This document shows, in pieces, positions 25,559 to 34,510 of a DNA stretch of 64,000 nt; the first letter of the stretch is position 1, and every line of letters starts with the position of its first letter. The position numbers and the translations under genes were made by a program. Under the pieces are notes generated by a model that searched no databases, was not told the origin of the DNA, and saw only the letters and a program-made list of their open reading frames with translations. Source of the stretch: Streptomyces xiaopingdaonensis. GTDB taxonomy: Bacteria > Actinomycetota > Actinomycetes > Streptomycetales > Streptomycetaceae. The stretch covers positions 26,607 through 90,606 of the forward strand of contig NZ_AJTQ01000276.1 of the NCBI RefSeq assembly GCF_000262345.1, written 5' to 3'.

Positions 25559-25618
25559 CGTCGAGAGCCCCGGAGGGGCTCCGCTTGCTGCACATCCCGA
25601 ACCGGCGGGAGGTCGCTG

Positions 25619-28600
25619 GTGGAGCTATGGATACAGCTACTGGGCACGGTCGAACTGAGCGCGGACGGCCGTACCGCCGAACTCGGTTCCACCAAGGAGC
25701 GGTTGGTCCTCGCCTCCCTGGCATGGTCGGCCGGACGCGCGGTGAGCGACGACAGACTCGTCGATCGCCTGTGGGGAGAGGGCGAACTCCCCCAGGACCC
25801 GCGGAAGGACCTCCAGGTGTATGCCTCCCGCATTCGGTCCAGGATGAAGGAACTCGGGATAGCGGACGCGCACGAGTGGCTCGTCCGCAAAAACGGCAAC
25901 TACATCTTCCGCGTCGACCCCGAAGCCGTGGATGTGAAGCGCTACCTCGGTCTGCTCGACCGCGCACGCGGTCTCGTCGAGGCGGGCAGCACAGCCGAGG
26001 GCCTGTCCCTTTTCGACACCGCGACCTCCCTGTGGACGGGTGATCCCCTCTCCGGGCTGGCGGGCGCCTGGCCGGAAGAGATCCGCAAGGAGGTCGGCGA
26101 ACACAGGCTCGCCGCCGTGCTGTTGCGCACGCGGACGGCCCTACGCCAGCGGCGCTACGCGGAAGCCGTCACCGCCCTCCGGCCCATGGTGGAACAGCCG
26201 CCGGAAAACGAGGAGTTGACGTGCCAGTACGCGCTGGCGCTGCACGGTGCGGGCCGCACAGAGGAGGCCAGCCACCTGCTGCAACGCACCACCAAGCGAC
26301 TGCACGCCGTCGCAGGCCGCTCCCCTGGCGCGGAGCTGCGTCGCGTGCACGAGGGAATCCTCAACGGCACACCCGCCGGCCTTCTTCTCAACTTTCCTGT
26401 TTCGGAGAGGAGTTCGCCGCGCGCTCCGGGCCCCGACAACCTGCCACCCGACGCCCTCTGGACGGGACGCGAGGAGGAGGTGCTGCGACTCACCTCGGCG
26501 CACGCGCACTCCGGCGGACCGAGCGGCGTGGCGACGATCACGGGCATGCCCGGGTCGGGGAAGACCGCACTCGCCGTGCACGTCGCACACCTGTTGCGGG
26601 AGAGTTTCCCGGAAGGAAGGCTCTTCGTCGACCTGCGCGGCAACTCTTCCGAACGCGCCCCGATGACGCCCGTCGAGAGCCTGACCGAGCTGCTCCACCT
26701 CCTGGGCGTCGGCCCCGCCGTGCTCCCCACGGAACTCGAGGCCCTCGTAGCGCTATGGCGGACGACTGTGCAGGACAGAAGGTTCGTGGCCGTGCTCGAC
26801 GATGCCGCAGGCACCGAGCAGCTGCGTCCGCTCCTTCCCGGGTCGTCCTCCCCCGCCCTCGTGTTGATCACCAGCAGGTGCCGGCTCACGGGGCTTTCCG
26901 GGGTGCGCGCCCTCGCCCTCGACGAGCTCTCCGAGGACGACGCCGTCGCCCTGCTGACGAAGTTCCTCGGTGACCGCGTCCCCGAACGGCGCGAGGCGGT
27001 GGAGCTGGCGCGCACCTGCGGGAGGCTCCCACTGGCTCTCGACATCGCTGCCAACCGTCTCCTCGCCAGACCGTCGTGGACGCCCTCCGACCTCCTTCGC
27101 CTCCTGCACCGGAGCGACTCGCGCCTGCCCGAACTGCACGACGCCGAACGCGAGTTGTCCACCGTCTTCGCGGTCAGCTACCGGTCCCTCACCGCTACGC
27201 AGCAGCTGGCCTTCCGGCGCCTCGCCCTCCACCCGGGTTCGGAGTTCGACGACGAGGCCGCCGCCGCCCTCACGGGCCTTTCCATACGCGCCACCGAGCG
27301 GGTGCTCGAAGAGTTGCTCACCTCGCACCTGCTCACGGAGCCCTCCCCACACCGTTATCGCTTTCACGACCTGCTGCGCGAGTACGCCAGGGCCCTCGGC
27401 GCCGAGAAGGACGAAGAGAACAGCGCGGCCCTGCACCGCCTCGTGGTGCACTACACGGCTCACGCCGACGCAGCGGACCGTCGGAGCTTCCCACACCGTG
27501 CACGATTCACGGCGGAGAAATCCGCCCCACCGACGGCGGAGGGAGCATGCGAGGACTGGCTCCGCCTCGAAAGGCCGAATCTGTCGGCGGTCCTCGAGCA
27601 CCTGTGGAACACGGACCAGCACCACGAGTTCGCCGTTCTCACGCACACGCTGGCGGATTCCCTCCACAGCAGCGAGGACCTGATCTGGGCGGGCGCGACG
27701 CTGTCCCGGGCAGTGAGCCACTGGCGCAGAACCGGCGACGACGCACTCCGAGCTTTCGCCCTGCTGGACCTCGCCGCCTTCGAGAACGAGACATCCCACT
27801 ACGAGGAGGCCGCCAACGCGGCGCGAGAGGCACTCCGCCTCGCCCGTCAGCACCCGCAGACCACGCGCGGCGTGGAGGTCGAAGCACTGCACCAACTCTC
27901 CATCACCTTCTGGCACACCGCCGAGTACCAGTCGGCTGCCGAGAATCAACAGGCTGTTCTGCGCGTCCGTATGCGCGAGGACGATCCACTCCAACAGGCC
28001 CGCAGCCTCAACATGTTGGGCATGCTGAGCCTGGCCCTCGGCCGCCCAGGAGAGGCACGGACCTACTTCCTGGCAGCTCTCGCCCGTTTCAGGGGCGTAC
28101 ATGACAATCGCGGAGAATTCGCCGCACTCAACAACCTCTCGGAGGTGGAGCGGAAGTCGGGGAACTTCGCGCAGGCCGAAGAGCACTACCGCGAGGCGAT
28201 GGAGCGACCCGCCGCCGTACAAAACCCCGGCAAGTCCGCGGTGTTGAAGACGAACCTCGGTAACCTGTGCCTGGAGTCCGGGCGGTTGGAGGAGGCCGAC
28301 GAGCTCTACCGCGCCGCGTTGCCCGTCCTACGGCGCGTGGGCGACCGCCGGACGGAGATCATCGCGCAGCTCGGCATCGGCAGGTCCCTCCTGCTCACGG
28401 ACCGCCCTCAAGAGGCGGTCGACCACTTCGAGGCGGTCCGGGCTCTCGCACACCGGCTCCACGTGCGGAACGAAGAGGCCGAGGCACTCCACCGCCTGGG
28501 CACCGCCGAGTCGGCCGCCGGCCTCGGAGCGCGCGCACGCAGCCACCTCGAGGAGGCGCGCGACCTCGCGTTCGAGATCGGGTCGAGCACCCAGGTCGCC

Positions 28601-28657
28601 GAGATCGAGGCGGACATGGCGCGAGTGGCCGATTCGCTGGGGTCCAGCGGGGTCTGA
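25619..28657 (+). CDS. AfsR/SARP-family regulator with NB-ARC and TPR domains
   Basis: A 1012-residue AfsR-type activator. The N-terminal OmpR-like winged helix (about 1-95) and bacterial transcriptional activation domain (about 100-245) are followed by an NB-ARC ATPase with P-loop TGMPGSGKTAL (Lys315), FVAVLDDAAG (Walker B) and ALVLITSRCRLTG. C-terminal TPRs span about 700-1000. Such proteins switch on secondary-metabolite or stress genes by binding direct repeats. GTG 25619 is set by GGGAGG 6 bp upstream. No biosynthetic cluster is adjacent, so the target is not visible here. Confidence 0.9.
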   Translation: MELWIQLLGTVELSADGRTAELGSTKERLVLASLAWSAGRAVSDDRLVDRLWGEGELPQDPRKDLQVYASRIRSRMKELGIADAHEWLVRKNGNYIFRVDPEAVDVKRYLGLLDRARGLVEAGSTAEGLSLFDTATSLWTGDPLSGLAGAWPEEIRKEVGEHRLAAVLLRTRTALRQRRYAEAVTALRPMVEQPPENEELTCQYALALHGAGRTEEASHLLQRTTKRLHAVAGRSPGAELRRVHEGILNGTPAGLLLNFPVSERSSPRAPGPDNLPPDALWTGREEEVLRLTSAHAHSGGPSGVATITGMPGSGKTALAVHVAHLLRESFPEGRLFVDLRGNSSERAPMTPVESLTELLHLLGVGPAVLPTELEALVALWRTTVQDRRFVAVLDDAAGTEQLRPLLPGSSSPALVLITSRCRLTGLSGVRALALDELSEDDAVALLTKFLGDRVPERREAVELARTCGRLPLALDIAANRLLARPSWTPSDLLRLLHRSDSRLPELHDAERELSTVFAVSYRSLTATQQLAFRRLALHPGSEFDDEAAAALTGLSIRATERVLEELLTSHLLTEPSPHRYRFHDLLREYARALGAEKDEENSAALHRLVVHYTAHADAADRRSFPHRARFTAEKSAPPTAEGACEDWLRLERPNLSAVLEHLWNTDQHHEFAVLTHTLADSLHSSEDLIWAGATLSRAVSHWRRTGDDALRAFALLDLAAFENETSHYEEAANAAREALRLARQHPQTTRGVEVEALHQLSITFWHTAEYQSAAENQQAVLRVRMREDDPLQQARSLNMLGMLSLALGRPGEARTYFLAALARFRGVHDNRGEFAALNNLSEVERKSGNFAQAEEHYREAMERPAAVQNPGKSAVLKTNLGNLCLESGRLEEADELYRAALPVLRRVGDRRTEIIAQLGIGRSLLLTDRPQEAVDHFEAVRALAHRLHVRNEEAEALHRLGTAESAAGLGARARSHLEEARDLAFEIGSSTQVAEIEADMARVADSLGSSGV

Positions 28658-29480
28658 CGCGGCGACTGCTCGGACCTTACGGTACCGAAGGCCGAGCTCT
28701 CGCTGTCAACTCTTGGGCGTGTGACCGAAGTTGTTGATCTAACTCCGTGCGCCGCACGGGCGGCTGTGATTTGCTGCTTCCGCGCGACGAGCACGGTGGT
28801 TGCACCTGCACCGCCCTTCGTTGCCCCTGCATGACTTGAACCTGCAAGAGAAAGTGGGCAAAGGTGGTACATCTCCCGGACCCGGCATCCTCGGCGGACA
28901 TCCTGATACCGTTGGTTTGCATCCCTTACTGAGGGTAAGGGTCTCGACGGTGCGATCCCGGGTGGCCGTTACCTCGGGGTCGCACCTTCACTACGTGAAG
29001 CCACTTGTGGAGCATACCGGGAGAGCCGACCGCTCGGTCACGGCGTGACGGTCCCGGCCCACAGTCACGTTCCCGCCAGTCCTCAGTGGATCAGGCGCGT
29101 CCGTCATGCGTGCGTCAGGTTGACGCGTGCGTCGCCGCGTGCCGGGGTCGGTGTCGGCGTGGAGCGGACGCGTGCGGGAACGGCGGCGCACCGGTGGTCC
29201 GCGCCGGTCACTCGGCAGAGTACGGGCCCAACGCAACTACGGAGAAGTTCCGTTCACGCCTGTTGCTGTTGTGCCGACGAAACACCGGGTCAGTTCGAGG
29301 CGCGGGGCATGAGAGGCGCCGGGGGCGTCCATAGCCGACGGCGGTGGAAGGGCACTCCCTCTCACTCCGCGTGGCCCGAGTGCATCCGACCCGAACGGCA
29401 GCGACTTGGCGAAAGGTGGGCGGGGTCTCGCTCACCCGCAAGCCGCCCGGCACAGGAAAGTCCTCAGCGAGCGACGCTCC
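28658..29480. other. gene-free 823-bp region rich in inverted repeats
   Basis: No open frame here has convincing coding character or a recognisable product. The stretch holds many perfect short inverted repeats: CCTT(A)CGGTACCGAAGG near 28676-28692, the cluster at 28923-29000, CCAC-TT-GTGG (29001-29010), GACCG-CT-CGGTC (29028-29039), GTCAC-GGC-GTGAC (29037-29049) and GCGTCA-GGT-TGACGC (29112-29126). The first may terminate the SARP transcript. The rest suggest a structured RNA, a multi-site binding region or the remnant of a mobile element. Confidence 0.55.
28923..29000. repeat. three consecutive stem-loops
   Basis: First, CCCTTAC (28923-28929) pairs with GTAAGGG (28935-28941). Second, a long stem joins 28949-28962 (GGTGCGATCCCGGG) with 28972-28986, nearly perfect with one G-T type mismatch. 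Third, CTTCAC (28986-28991) pairs with GTGAAG (28995-29000). They abut one another with almost no spacer. Confidence 0.7.
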
Positions 29481-30164
29481 TCAGCCGCCCAACTCCCCAC
29501 TCCCCTCGCCCCGTTGCGGAAGCCCGTCCGGGTTCCGCTCGTCGAGCCCGTCGAGCACCACCCGCAGCGGGCGCCGCCAGGCGTCCGGCCCCAGCCGGGT
29601 GAGCGTGCCGAGGGAGAGCAGGAGGTGCGAGACGTCGTCGACGTCGGCGTCGGGACGGAGCCGCCCCGACGCCTTGGCCCGCTCGACGAGTTCGGCCACG
29701 ACGGGGCGCAGCAGGTTCCGGCAGTGGGCGGCGGGCGGGCCGTCTTCGAGGCCCGGTGCCGTGCCCGCGTCGACGGGGCTCCCGGGCGACGGGGCCGCGT
29801 AACCGTCGAGGAGGCCGCGGTGACGGTGCTGGCGGGCCAGGGCGTCGTCGAGGAACCGGGCGAGGTCGGCCCACGGATCGTCGGTGAAGGCCGCACGTGC
29901 CTCCGCCGCCCACTCGGCGAACGCCGATTCCAGGGCGGTGTCGAGGAGTTGCTCCTTGGTGGGGAAGTGGCGGTAGAGGGTGCCCATGCCGACGCCCGCG
30001 GCCCGGGCTATCTCCCGCACGTCGACGCCGGTGCCGTGGGCGGCGAGGAGTTCGGCGGCTGCGGTGAGGAGTCGCCGGCGGTTGCGCGCCGCGTCGCTGC
30101 GGTGCGGGGGCGCCGGGCGCCGGGAGCCGCCGTGCGCTTCGGTGTTCTTCGAGGGTGCGGGCAC
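29481..30164 (-). CDS. TetR-family regulator
   Basis: A 227-residue repressor with the TetR helix-turn-helix VREIARAAGVGMGTLYRHF (about 48-68) and a helical ligand domain. It is divergent from the luciferase-like monooxygenase gene 82 bp away and most likely controls it. The start is a GTG at 30164. The first 20 residues are basic and low complexity, so a later start is possible. Confidence 0.85.
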   Translation of the reverse strand: MPAPSKNTEAHGGSRRPAPPHRSDAARNRRRLLTAAAELLAAHGTGVDVREIARAAGVGMGTLYRHFPTKEQLLDTALESAFAEWAAEARAAFTDDPWADLARFLDDALARQHRHRGLLDGYAAPSPGSPVDAGTAPGLEDGPPAAHCRNLLRPVVAELVERAKASGRLRPDADVDDVSHLLLSLGTLTRLGPDAWRRPLRVVLDGLDERNPDGLPQRGEGSGELGG

Positions 30165-30246
30165 CCGTCCACGCTACCGAACGGGCGTGCGTGCTAGCGT
30201 CGCCCACCGGAGCAGGTGCTCCGCTTCGAACGGGAGGCAGAGGGCA

Positions 30247-31284
30247 GTGGAGCTTTCGATCGTCGACACCTCGCAGGTGACCGAGGGCGGGACGGCGGTG
30301 GATGCGCTCCGTGCCACCGGCGAACTCGCCGTCCTCGCCGACCGGTTGGGGTACGCGCGGTACTGGCTGGCCGAGCACCACGGGGCCGGGCGGCTCAACG
30401 CGAGCAGCAGCCCCGAGGTCATGATCGCGCGCGTCGCCTCGCTCACCACCGGCATCCGCGTCGGCTCCGGCACCGTCCTCCTCAACCATCACAGCGCCTT
30501 CCGCATCGCAGAGACGTTCCGCCTGCTGCACAGCATGTTCCCCGGCCGCATCGACCTCGGCATCGGACGCGCCAACGGCATGCCCGCGGTCGATCTCGCC
30601 CTCCAGCGCGAACGCTCCGAACTGGCCAGGTACGAGGACTACGGCAGCCAGATCGTCGAGGTGCTCACCTGGTTCGACGGCTCCTGGCCCGACCGCCACC
30701 CCTTCGCCGACGTACCGGTGATGCCGGGGGTCCAGGGCAACCCGGAGCCGTGGGTGCTCGGCTCCACCCCGTCGAGCGCCGCCGCCGCGGGTGAGCTCGG
30801 ACTTCCCTACTGCTTCGCCGCGTTCATCAACCCCCGCGCCGTCAGGACCGCGCTCGACGCCTACCGTCGCGCCTTCACGCCCTCGCCGTTCCGCACGGGC
30901 CTGCAGGCGCCGCGCGCCATGGTGGGGATCAACGTCTCCTGTGCGGAGACCGAGGAGGCGGCGGCCCGCCTGCGGGCAAGCGTCGAACTCTTCTACCAGC
31001 GCCTCTCCCGCGGCGAGTTCGGCGACGGCATGCCCCTTCCCGGAGCCGCCGTCTCCGAGCTCGGCGGCGTTCCCGAGCCGACCGAGTACGTCCCGGGCGA
31101 GTGGCCTCGGCAGTTCTCCGCGGCCCCCGCCCGGCTGCGGGAGATGCTGGAGGCGATGGCCGAGGAGGTCGGCGCGGACGGCTTCGTCCTCCAGGACCTC
31201 ATCGCCTCCCCGTCCGACCGGCAGCGCTCGTACGAACTCATCGCCGACACCTTCGAGTTGGAGCCCAGAGCGGCCGACGCCTGA
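30247..31284 (+). CDS. LLM-class flavin-dependent oxidoreductase (MsnO8-type)
   Basis: A 345-residue bacterial-luciferase-like monooxygenase with a TIM-barrel fold. Family marks are YARYWLAEHHGAGRLNASSS near the N-terminus, RVGSGTVLLNHHSAFRIAE and PGRIDLGIGRANG. It would use reduced FMN and oxygen on an unknown substrate. The GTG at 30247 starts VELSIVDTS, as in relatives, with purine-rich GGGAGG upstream. A TAGCGT hexamer at 30195-30200 is a plausible -10 element. The TetR gene opposite is the likely repressor. Confidence 0.88.
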   Translation: MELSIVDTSQVTEGGTAVDALRATGELAVLADRLGYARYWLAEHHGAGRLNASSSPEVMIARVASLTTGIRVGSGTVLLNHHSAFRIAETFRLLHSMFPGRIDLGIGRANGMPAVDLALQRERSELARYEDYGSQIVEVLTWFDGSWPDRHPFADVPVMPGVQGNPEPWVLGSTPSSAAAAGELGLPYCFAAFINPRAVRTALDAYRRAFTPSPFRTGLQAPRAMVGINVSCAETEEAAARLRASVELFYQRLSRGEFGDGMPLPGAAVSELGGVPEPTEYVPGEWPRQFSAAPARLREMLEAMAEEVGADGFVLQDLIASPSDRQRSYELIADTFELEPRAADA

Positions 31285-31404
31285 CGACCCCGCCCCATGG
31301 TGAGCGCGGCGTGCAGCGTGTACGGCCCCGATGGCCGCGCAGCCGCCGCTCCACCAACCCGCGGCGGAGAGAGCCACGTTGGCGACGACCTCGGCCATGG
31401 CCCG

Positions 31405-31658
31405 GAGACGGTGCTCGTCGCCGCCTCGGCGCCGAGCTATCCGCACGACGTCCTCGACCCCGCGCCCGAGAGCGCCGACTCGCAGCGGAGAGCGGCACGT
31501 TGTGCCTCGTGGACGCGTGCATGGGCGGATGGCTGCTTCCGCACCTGGGCGAGTCCGGGGACCAATCCGCGGTGCACCTACCGGAGTTCGGGCTCACCGT
31601 GTCCGGCGCCACCTCCGTCTCCGTCGATCTCCACCCATACGCCTACGCCGACAACGGC
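31405..31658 (+). pseudogene. fragment of a PLP-dependent decarboxylase/lyase, frameshifted
   Basis: Two frames hold pieces of a sphingosine-1-phosphate-lyase-like group II decarboxylase. The first is ETVLVAASAPSYPHDVLDP. After a shift near 31485 the second reads CLVDACMGGWLLPHL, then GLTVSGATSVSVDLHPYAY. Intact relatives read SAPSYPHG...DP, HVDAC.GG and DLHKYGY. Here the Schiff-base lysine is Pro, the frame is broken, and both ends are missing. This is a decayed remnant of about 85 codons and is non-functional. Confidence 0.65.
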
Positions 31659-31661
31659 CGC

Positions 31662-32273
31662 ATGCGCCTCCCCGCCGCGGGTAAACGGCGTACACGACGG
31701 TCGGCGCACCGCGAACCGGAGCACCGGGGGTGGGCCCATGCCCGGCAGGCAGAAGCACGGCGGAGGACGGGGCAGGCGCGCCCTGCGGGGGCCCTGCGGC
31801 TGCTCGCAGTGGCGACGGCGTTCGCGGCGATGGTCGCCTTCGCGGCGGTGCTCTCCCGGCTCACGTTGCAGCCTTCCGACGCCGCCGAACCCCTCACGCA
31901 CAACAACCTCCACCCCGGCGACTCGATCCGCGACTACCTCGGGCAGCCGCGAACCCGCGACGCCTTCCGGCAGTTGGGCGGCAACCTGCTCCTCGCCGTC
32001 CCGTTCGGGCTGCTCCTGCCGGTGTTGGCGCCGCGTGTCCGCGGTGCCGTGCGCGTCTCGCTGCTCACCGCCGCCATGATGCTGCTCGTCGAACTCGTCC
32101 AGGGCACCCTCCTCACCGGTCGCGCCTTCGACGTCGACGACGCGATCCTCAACAGCGCCGGCGCGCTCCTCGGCTACCTGCTCGTCGGCCGGCGTCTCGG
32201 GCGCGCCGTGCACCCCCCGAAGGGCTCGAAGCCCGGCCATGAGAGGACGAGGAGCCGGTCGACGCCGGCCTGA
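31662..32273 (+). CDS. VanZ family membrane protein
   Basis: A protein of about 203 residues. The C-terminal two thirds are a VanZ domain with hydrophobic helices and the motifs LGGNLLLAVPFGLLLPVL, LLVELVQG and FDVDDAILNSAGALLGYLL. VanZ proteins are implicated in low-level teicoplanin resistance, but most are uncharacterised. The start is uncertain. ATG 31662 is in frame but lacks a ribosome-binding site. A natural-looking ATG at 31739 is in another frame, hinting at a small frameshift. GTG 31809 would trim the first helix. Confidence 0.75.
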   Translation: MRLPAAGKRRTRRSAHREPEHRGWAHARQAEARRRTGQARPAGALRLLAVATAFAAMVAFAAVLSRLTLQPSDAAEPLTHNNLHPGDSIRDYLGQPRTRDAFRQLGGNLLLAVPFGLLLPVLAPRVRGAVRVSLLTAAMMLLVELVQGTLLTGRAFDVDDAILNSAGALLGYLLVGRRLGRAVHPPKGSKPGHERTRSRSTPA

Positions 32274-32410
32274 GCCGCACGCGAACGTCTCCGACGCCCG
32301 GTTGGCCCCGCCCGCTTTGCCGCGGGCAACGCCGAGGTGTTCCTTGGGTTGGGCAGCGCCGCGGCGGCCGTGCCTCTGCGCGCGCAACGCCTCCGAACCG
32401 AGGAGCCACG

Positions 32411-32749
32411 ATGTCCAAGCACAAGCCGAACCGCTCCCACGACAACCGTGCGCGCGCCGGCGCCGGCATGCCGTCGCACCCCGACGACGACGAGCTGGCG
32501 AGGCTCACGGAGTCAGAGCGGGTCGAGAGCGGCGTGGACGACTACGACCCGGAAGAGGTGCCGCCGGCGACGGGCGACGAGGAGCGCAGCCCGGGCGAGG
32601 AGGCGCACGCCGGTCTGCGCGATTCCCAGGAGTACCGGGACGAACGCACGGAGGTCGAGGTGGAGTTGAAAAAAGGGGAACTCGACCCCGATCAGCTCCG
32701 GAGCCGCCGCGACCGCCGTCCGTACCCGCCCACCCGCTACGACGACTGA
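32411..32749 (+). CDS. small acidic hypothetical protein
   Basis: A 112-residue, very hydrophilic, Glu/Asp-rich protein with no membrane segment. It reads SHPDDDELARLTESERVESG in the middle and ends in RPYPPTRYDD. The ATG at 32411 is preceded by GAGGAG. It is probably intrinsically disordered. Similar small proteins occur across Streptomyces without assigned function. Confidence 0.65.
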   Translation: MSKHKPNRSHDNRARAGAGMPSHPDDDELARLTESERVESGVDDYDPEEVPPATGDEERSPGEEAHAGLRDSQEYRDERTEVEVELKKGELDPDQLRSRRDRRPYPPTRYDD

Positions 32750-32841
32750 CCCGCGCGCGCCCCCTGCGCCACCGTCGCACGCCCGCCGTGCGGTAGCGCG
32801 GCAGCGCCCTGCGGGCACGCACCGCGAAGGAGAACCGGACC

Positions 32842-34248
32842 ATGGCCATCGCGACGGTCAACCCCGCAACCGGCGAGACGCTCAGGACGTACGACCCGCT
32901 CACGCCCGAGGAGACGGGGCGCAGGATCGCCGCCGCCGCGTCCGCCTTCGAGGAGTACCGCCTGAGGGGCTTCGCCGAGCGGTCCCAACTCATGCGCGCG
33001 GCAGCGGACTTGCTGGAGCAGGAGAACGAGTCGACCGCCCGGATGCTCACCACCGAGATGGGAAAGACGATCGGCGCCGCCCGCGCCGAGGCGTCGAAGT
33101 GCGTCAAGGCGATGCGCTGGTACGCACAGCACGCCGAGGCGCTCCTCGGCGACGAGCACCCCTCCCGGGCCGACGTGGAGGACAGCGGCGCCATCGCGGC
33201 ACGCGTCGTCTACCGTCCGCTCGGTCCCGTGCTGGCGGTGATGCCGTGGAACTTCCCGCTCTGGCAGGTGATCAGGTTCGCGGCCCCGGCGCTGATGGCA
33301 GGGAACACCGCGCTCCTCAAGCACGCCTCGAACGTCCCGCAGACCGCCCTCTACCTGGAGGAACTCTTCCACCGGGCGGGCTTCCCCGAGGGCTGCTTCC
33401 AGACGCTGCTCGTCTCCTCGAGCAGTATCGAGGCGGTGCTGCGGGACCCGCGTGTCGTCGCGGCCACCCTCACGGGCAGCGAGGGGGCGGGGCGCTCGGT
33501 CGCCGCCGTCGCGGGCGACGAGGTCAAGAAGACGGTGCTCGAACTCGGCGGCAGCGACCCGTACATCGTGATGCCCTCGGGCGACCTCGACGCCGCCGTG
33601 CGGATCGCGGTGACCGCGCGTGTGCAGAACAACGGGCAGTCGTGCATCGCCGCGAAGCGGTTCCTCGTCCACGCCGACGTCCACGACGTGTTCCTCCAGC
33701 GGTTCACCGCGGAGATGAGCGAGTTGACCGTGGGCGACCCGATGGACGAGTCGACCGACGTGGGGCCGCTCTCCAGCGAACAGGCCCGCGACGACCTGGC
33801 GGGGATCGTCGACGACGCGGTCGGCAAGGGGGCCCGGGTCGAGTGCGGTGGCCGGCGCCCGCAAGGGCTCGACCGTGGCTGGTTCTACGCCCCGACCGTC
33901 CTCACCGGTGTCACGGAGGAGATGCGCATCCACCGCGAGGAGGCGTTCGGCCCCGTCGCCTCCGTCTATCGCGTCCCGGATCTCCGTGCCGCCATCCGGC
34001 TCGCCAACGCGACCTCGTTCGGCCTGAGTTCGAACGTCTGGACGCAGGACGAGGACGAGCGCGCCGTGTTCATCCGCGACCTGGAGGCCGGAGGCATCTA
34101 CTTCAACGGCATGACCGCCTCGCACCCCGCGCTCCCGTTCGGCGGCGTCAAGCGCTCCGGTTACGGGAGAGAACTCGCCGGCCACGGGATCAAGGAGTTC
34201 TGCAACGCCACCACGGTGTGGGTGGGCCCCGGTTCCGGTCAGCAGTGA
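32842..34248 (+). CDS. gabD: NAD(P)-dependent succinate-semialdehyde dehydrogenase
   Basis: A 468-residue aldehyde dehydrogenase. It has the PWNFPLWQV cofactor entry motif, Glu234 in LELGGSDPY and the catalytic Cys268 in NNGQSCIAAKRF. The C-terminus FGGVKRSGYGRELAGHG is typical of short SSADH-type enzymes that oxidise succinate semialdehyde to succinate. It could complete a GABA shunt with the glutamate decarboxylase gene in this window. Other aldehydes remain possible. An AAGGAG site 9 bp upstream of ATG 32842 supports the start. A perfect 28-bp palindrome follows the stop. Confidence 0.88.
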   Translation: MAIATVNPATGETLRTYDPLTPEETGRRIAAAASAFEEYRLRGFAERSQLMRAAADLLEQENESTARMLTTEMGKTIGAARAEASKCVKAMRWYAQHAEALLGDEHPSRADVEDSGAIAARVVYRPLGPVLAVMPWNFPLWQVIRFAAPALMAGNTALLKHASNVPQTALYLEELFHRAGFPEGCFQTLLVSSSSIEAVLRDPRVVAATLTGSEGAGRSVAAVAGDEVKKTVLELGGSDPYIVMPSGDLDAAVRIAVTARVQNNGQSCIAAKRFLVHADVHDVFLQRFTAEMSELTVGDPMDESTDVGPLSSEQARDDLAGIVDDAVGKGARVECGGRRPQGLDRGWFYAPTVLTGVTEEMRIHREEAFGPVASVYRVPDLRAAIRLANATSFGLSSNVWTQDEDERAVFIRDLEAGGIYFNGMTASHPALPFGGVKRSGYGRELAGHGIKEFCNATTVWVGPGSGQQ

Positions 34249-34259
34249 ACGCGGCCGGC

Positions 34260-34287
34260 GACGGGAGCGCGCCGGCGCGCTCCCGTC
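34260..34287 (+). terminator. 28-bp perfect palindrome after gabD
   Basis: The 14-bp arms GACGGGAGCGCGCC and GGCGCGCTCCCGTC abut 11 bp after the dehydrogenase stop. In RNA this is a very stable hairpin without a U-tract. Confidence 0.7.
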
Positions 34288-34510
34288 CCTGCGCGCTCGT
34301 GACGCGCGCATCCCGTGCGGACGGTGGGGTGCGCGCCGGAGCGCGGACGGGCGGCGTCCGGTCACCGGAGGCGGACCGAGTCCGCGCCCTTCCGGCACAC
34401 GTCGCCGACCGCGCGGTACGCGCCCCCGGGCGCCGGCTCGCGTTTCGGTGTCGGCGCCCTCTGCTCATGGGCGCACGCCCGCACTTCCGCCGTGCGCGCC
34501 CGGCGCCGGG

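Noticed and set aside
28800..29048. 82-codon plus-strand ORF in the inverted-repeat region
   Set aside because: No ribosome-binding site or recognisable motif, and it runs through three stem-loops. Codon use is not G/C-biased at third positions.
28923..29049. CRISPR array or internal telomere
   Set aside because: The dyads differ from one another, have no regular spacers and no adjacent cas or telomere-protein genes. Telomere-like packing is noted only as a resemblance.
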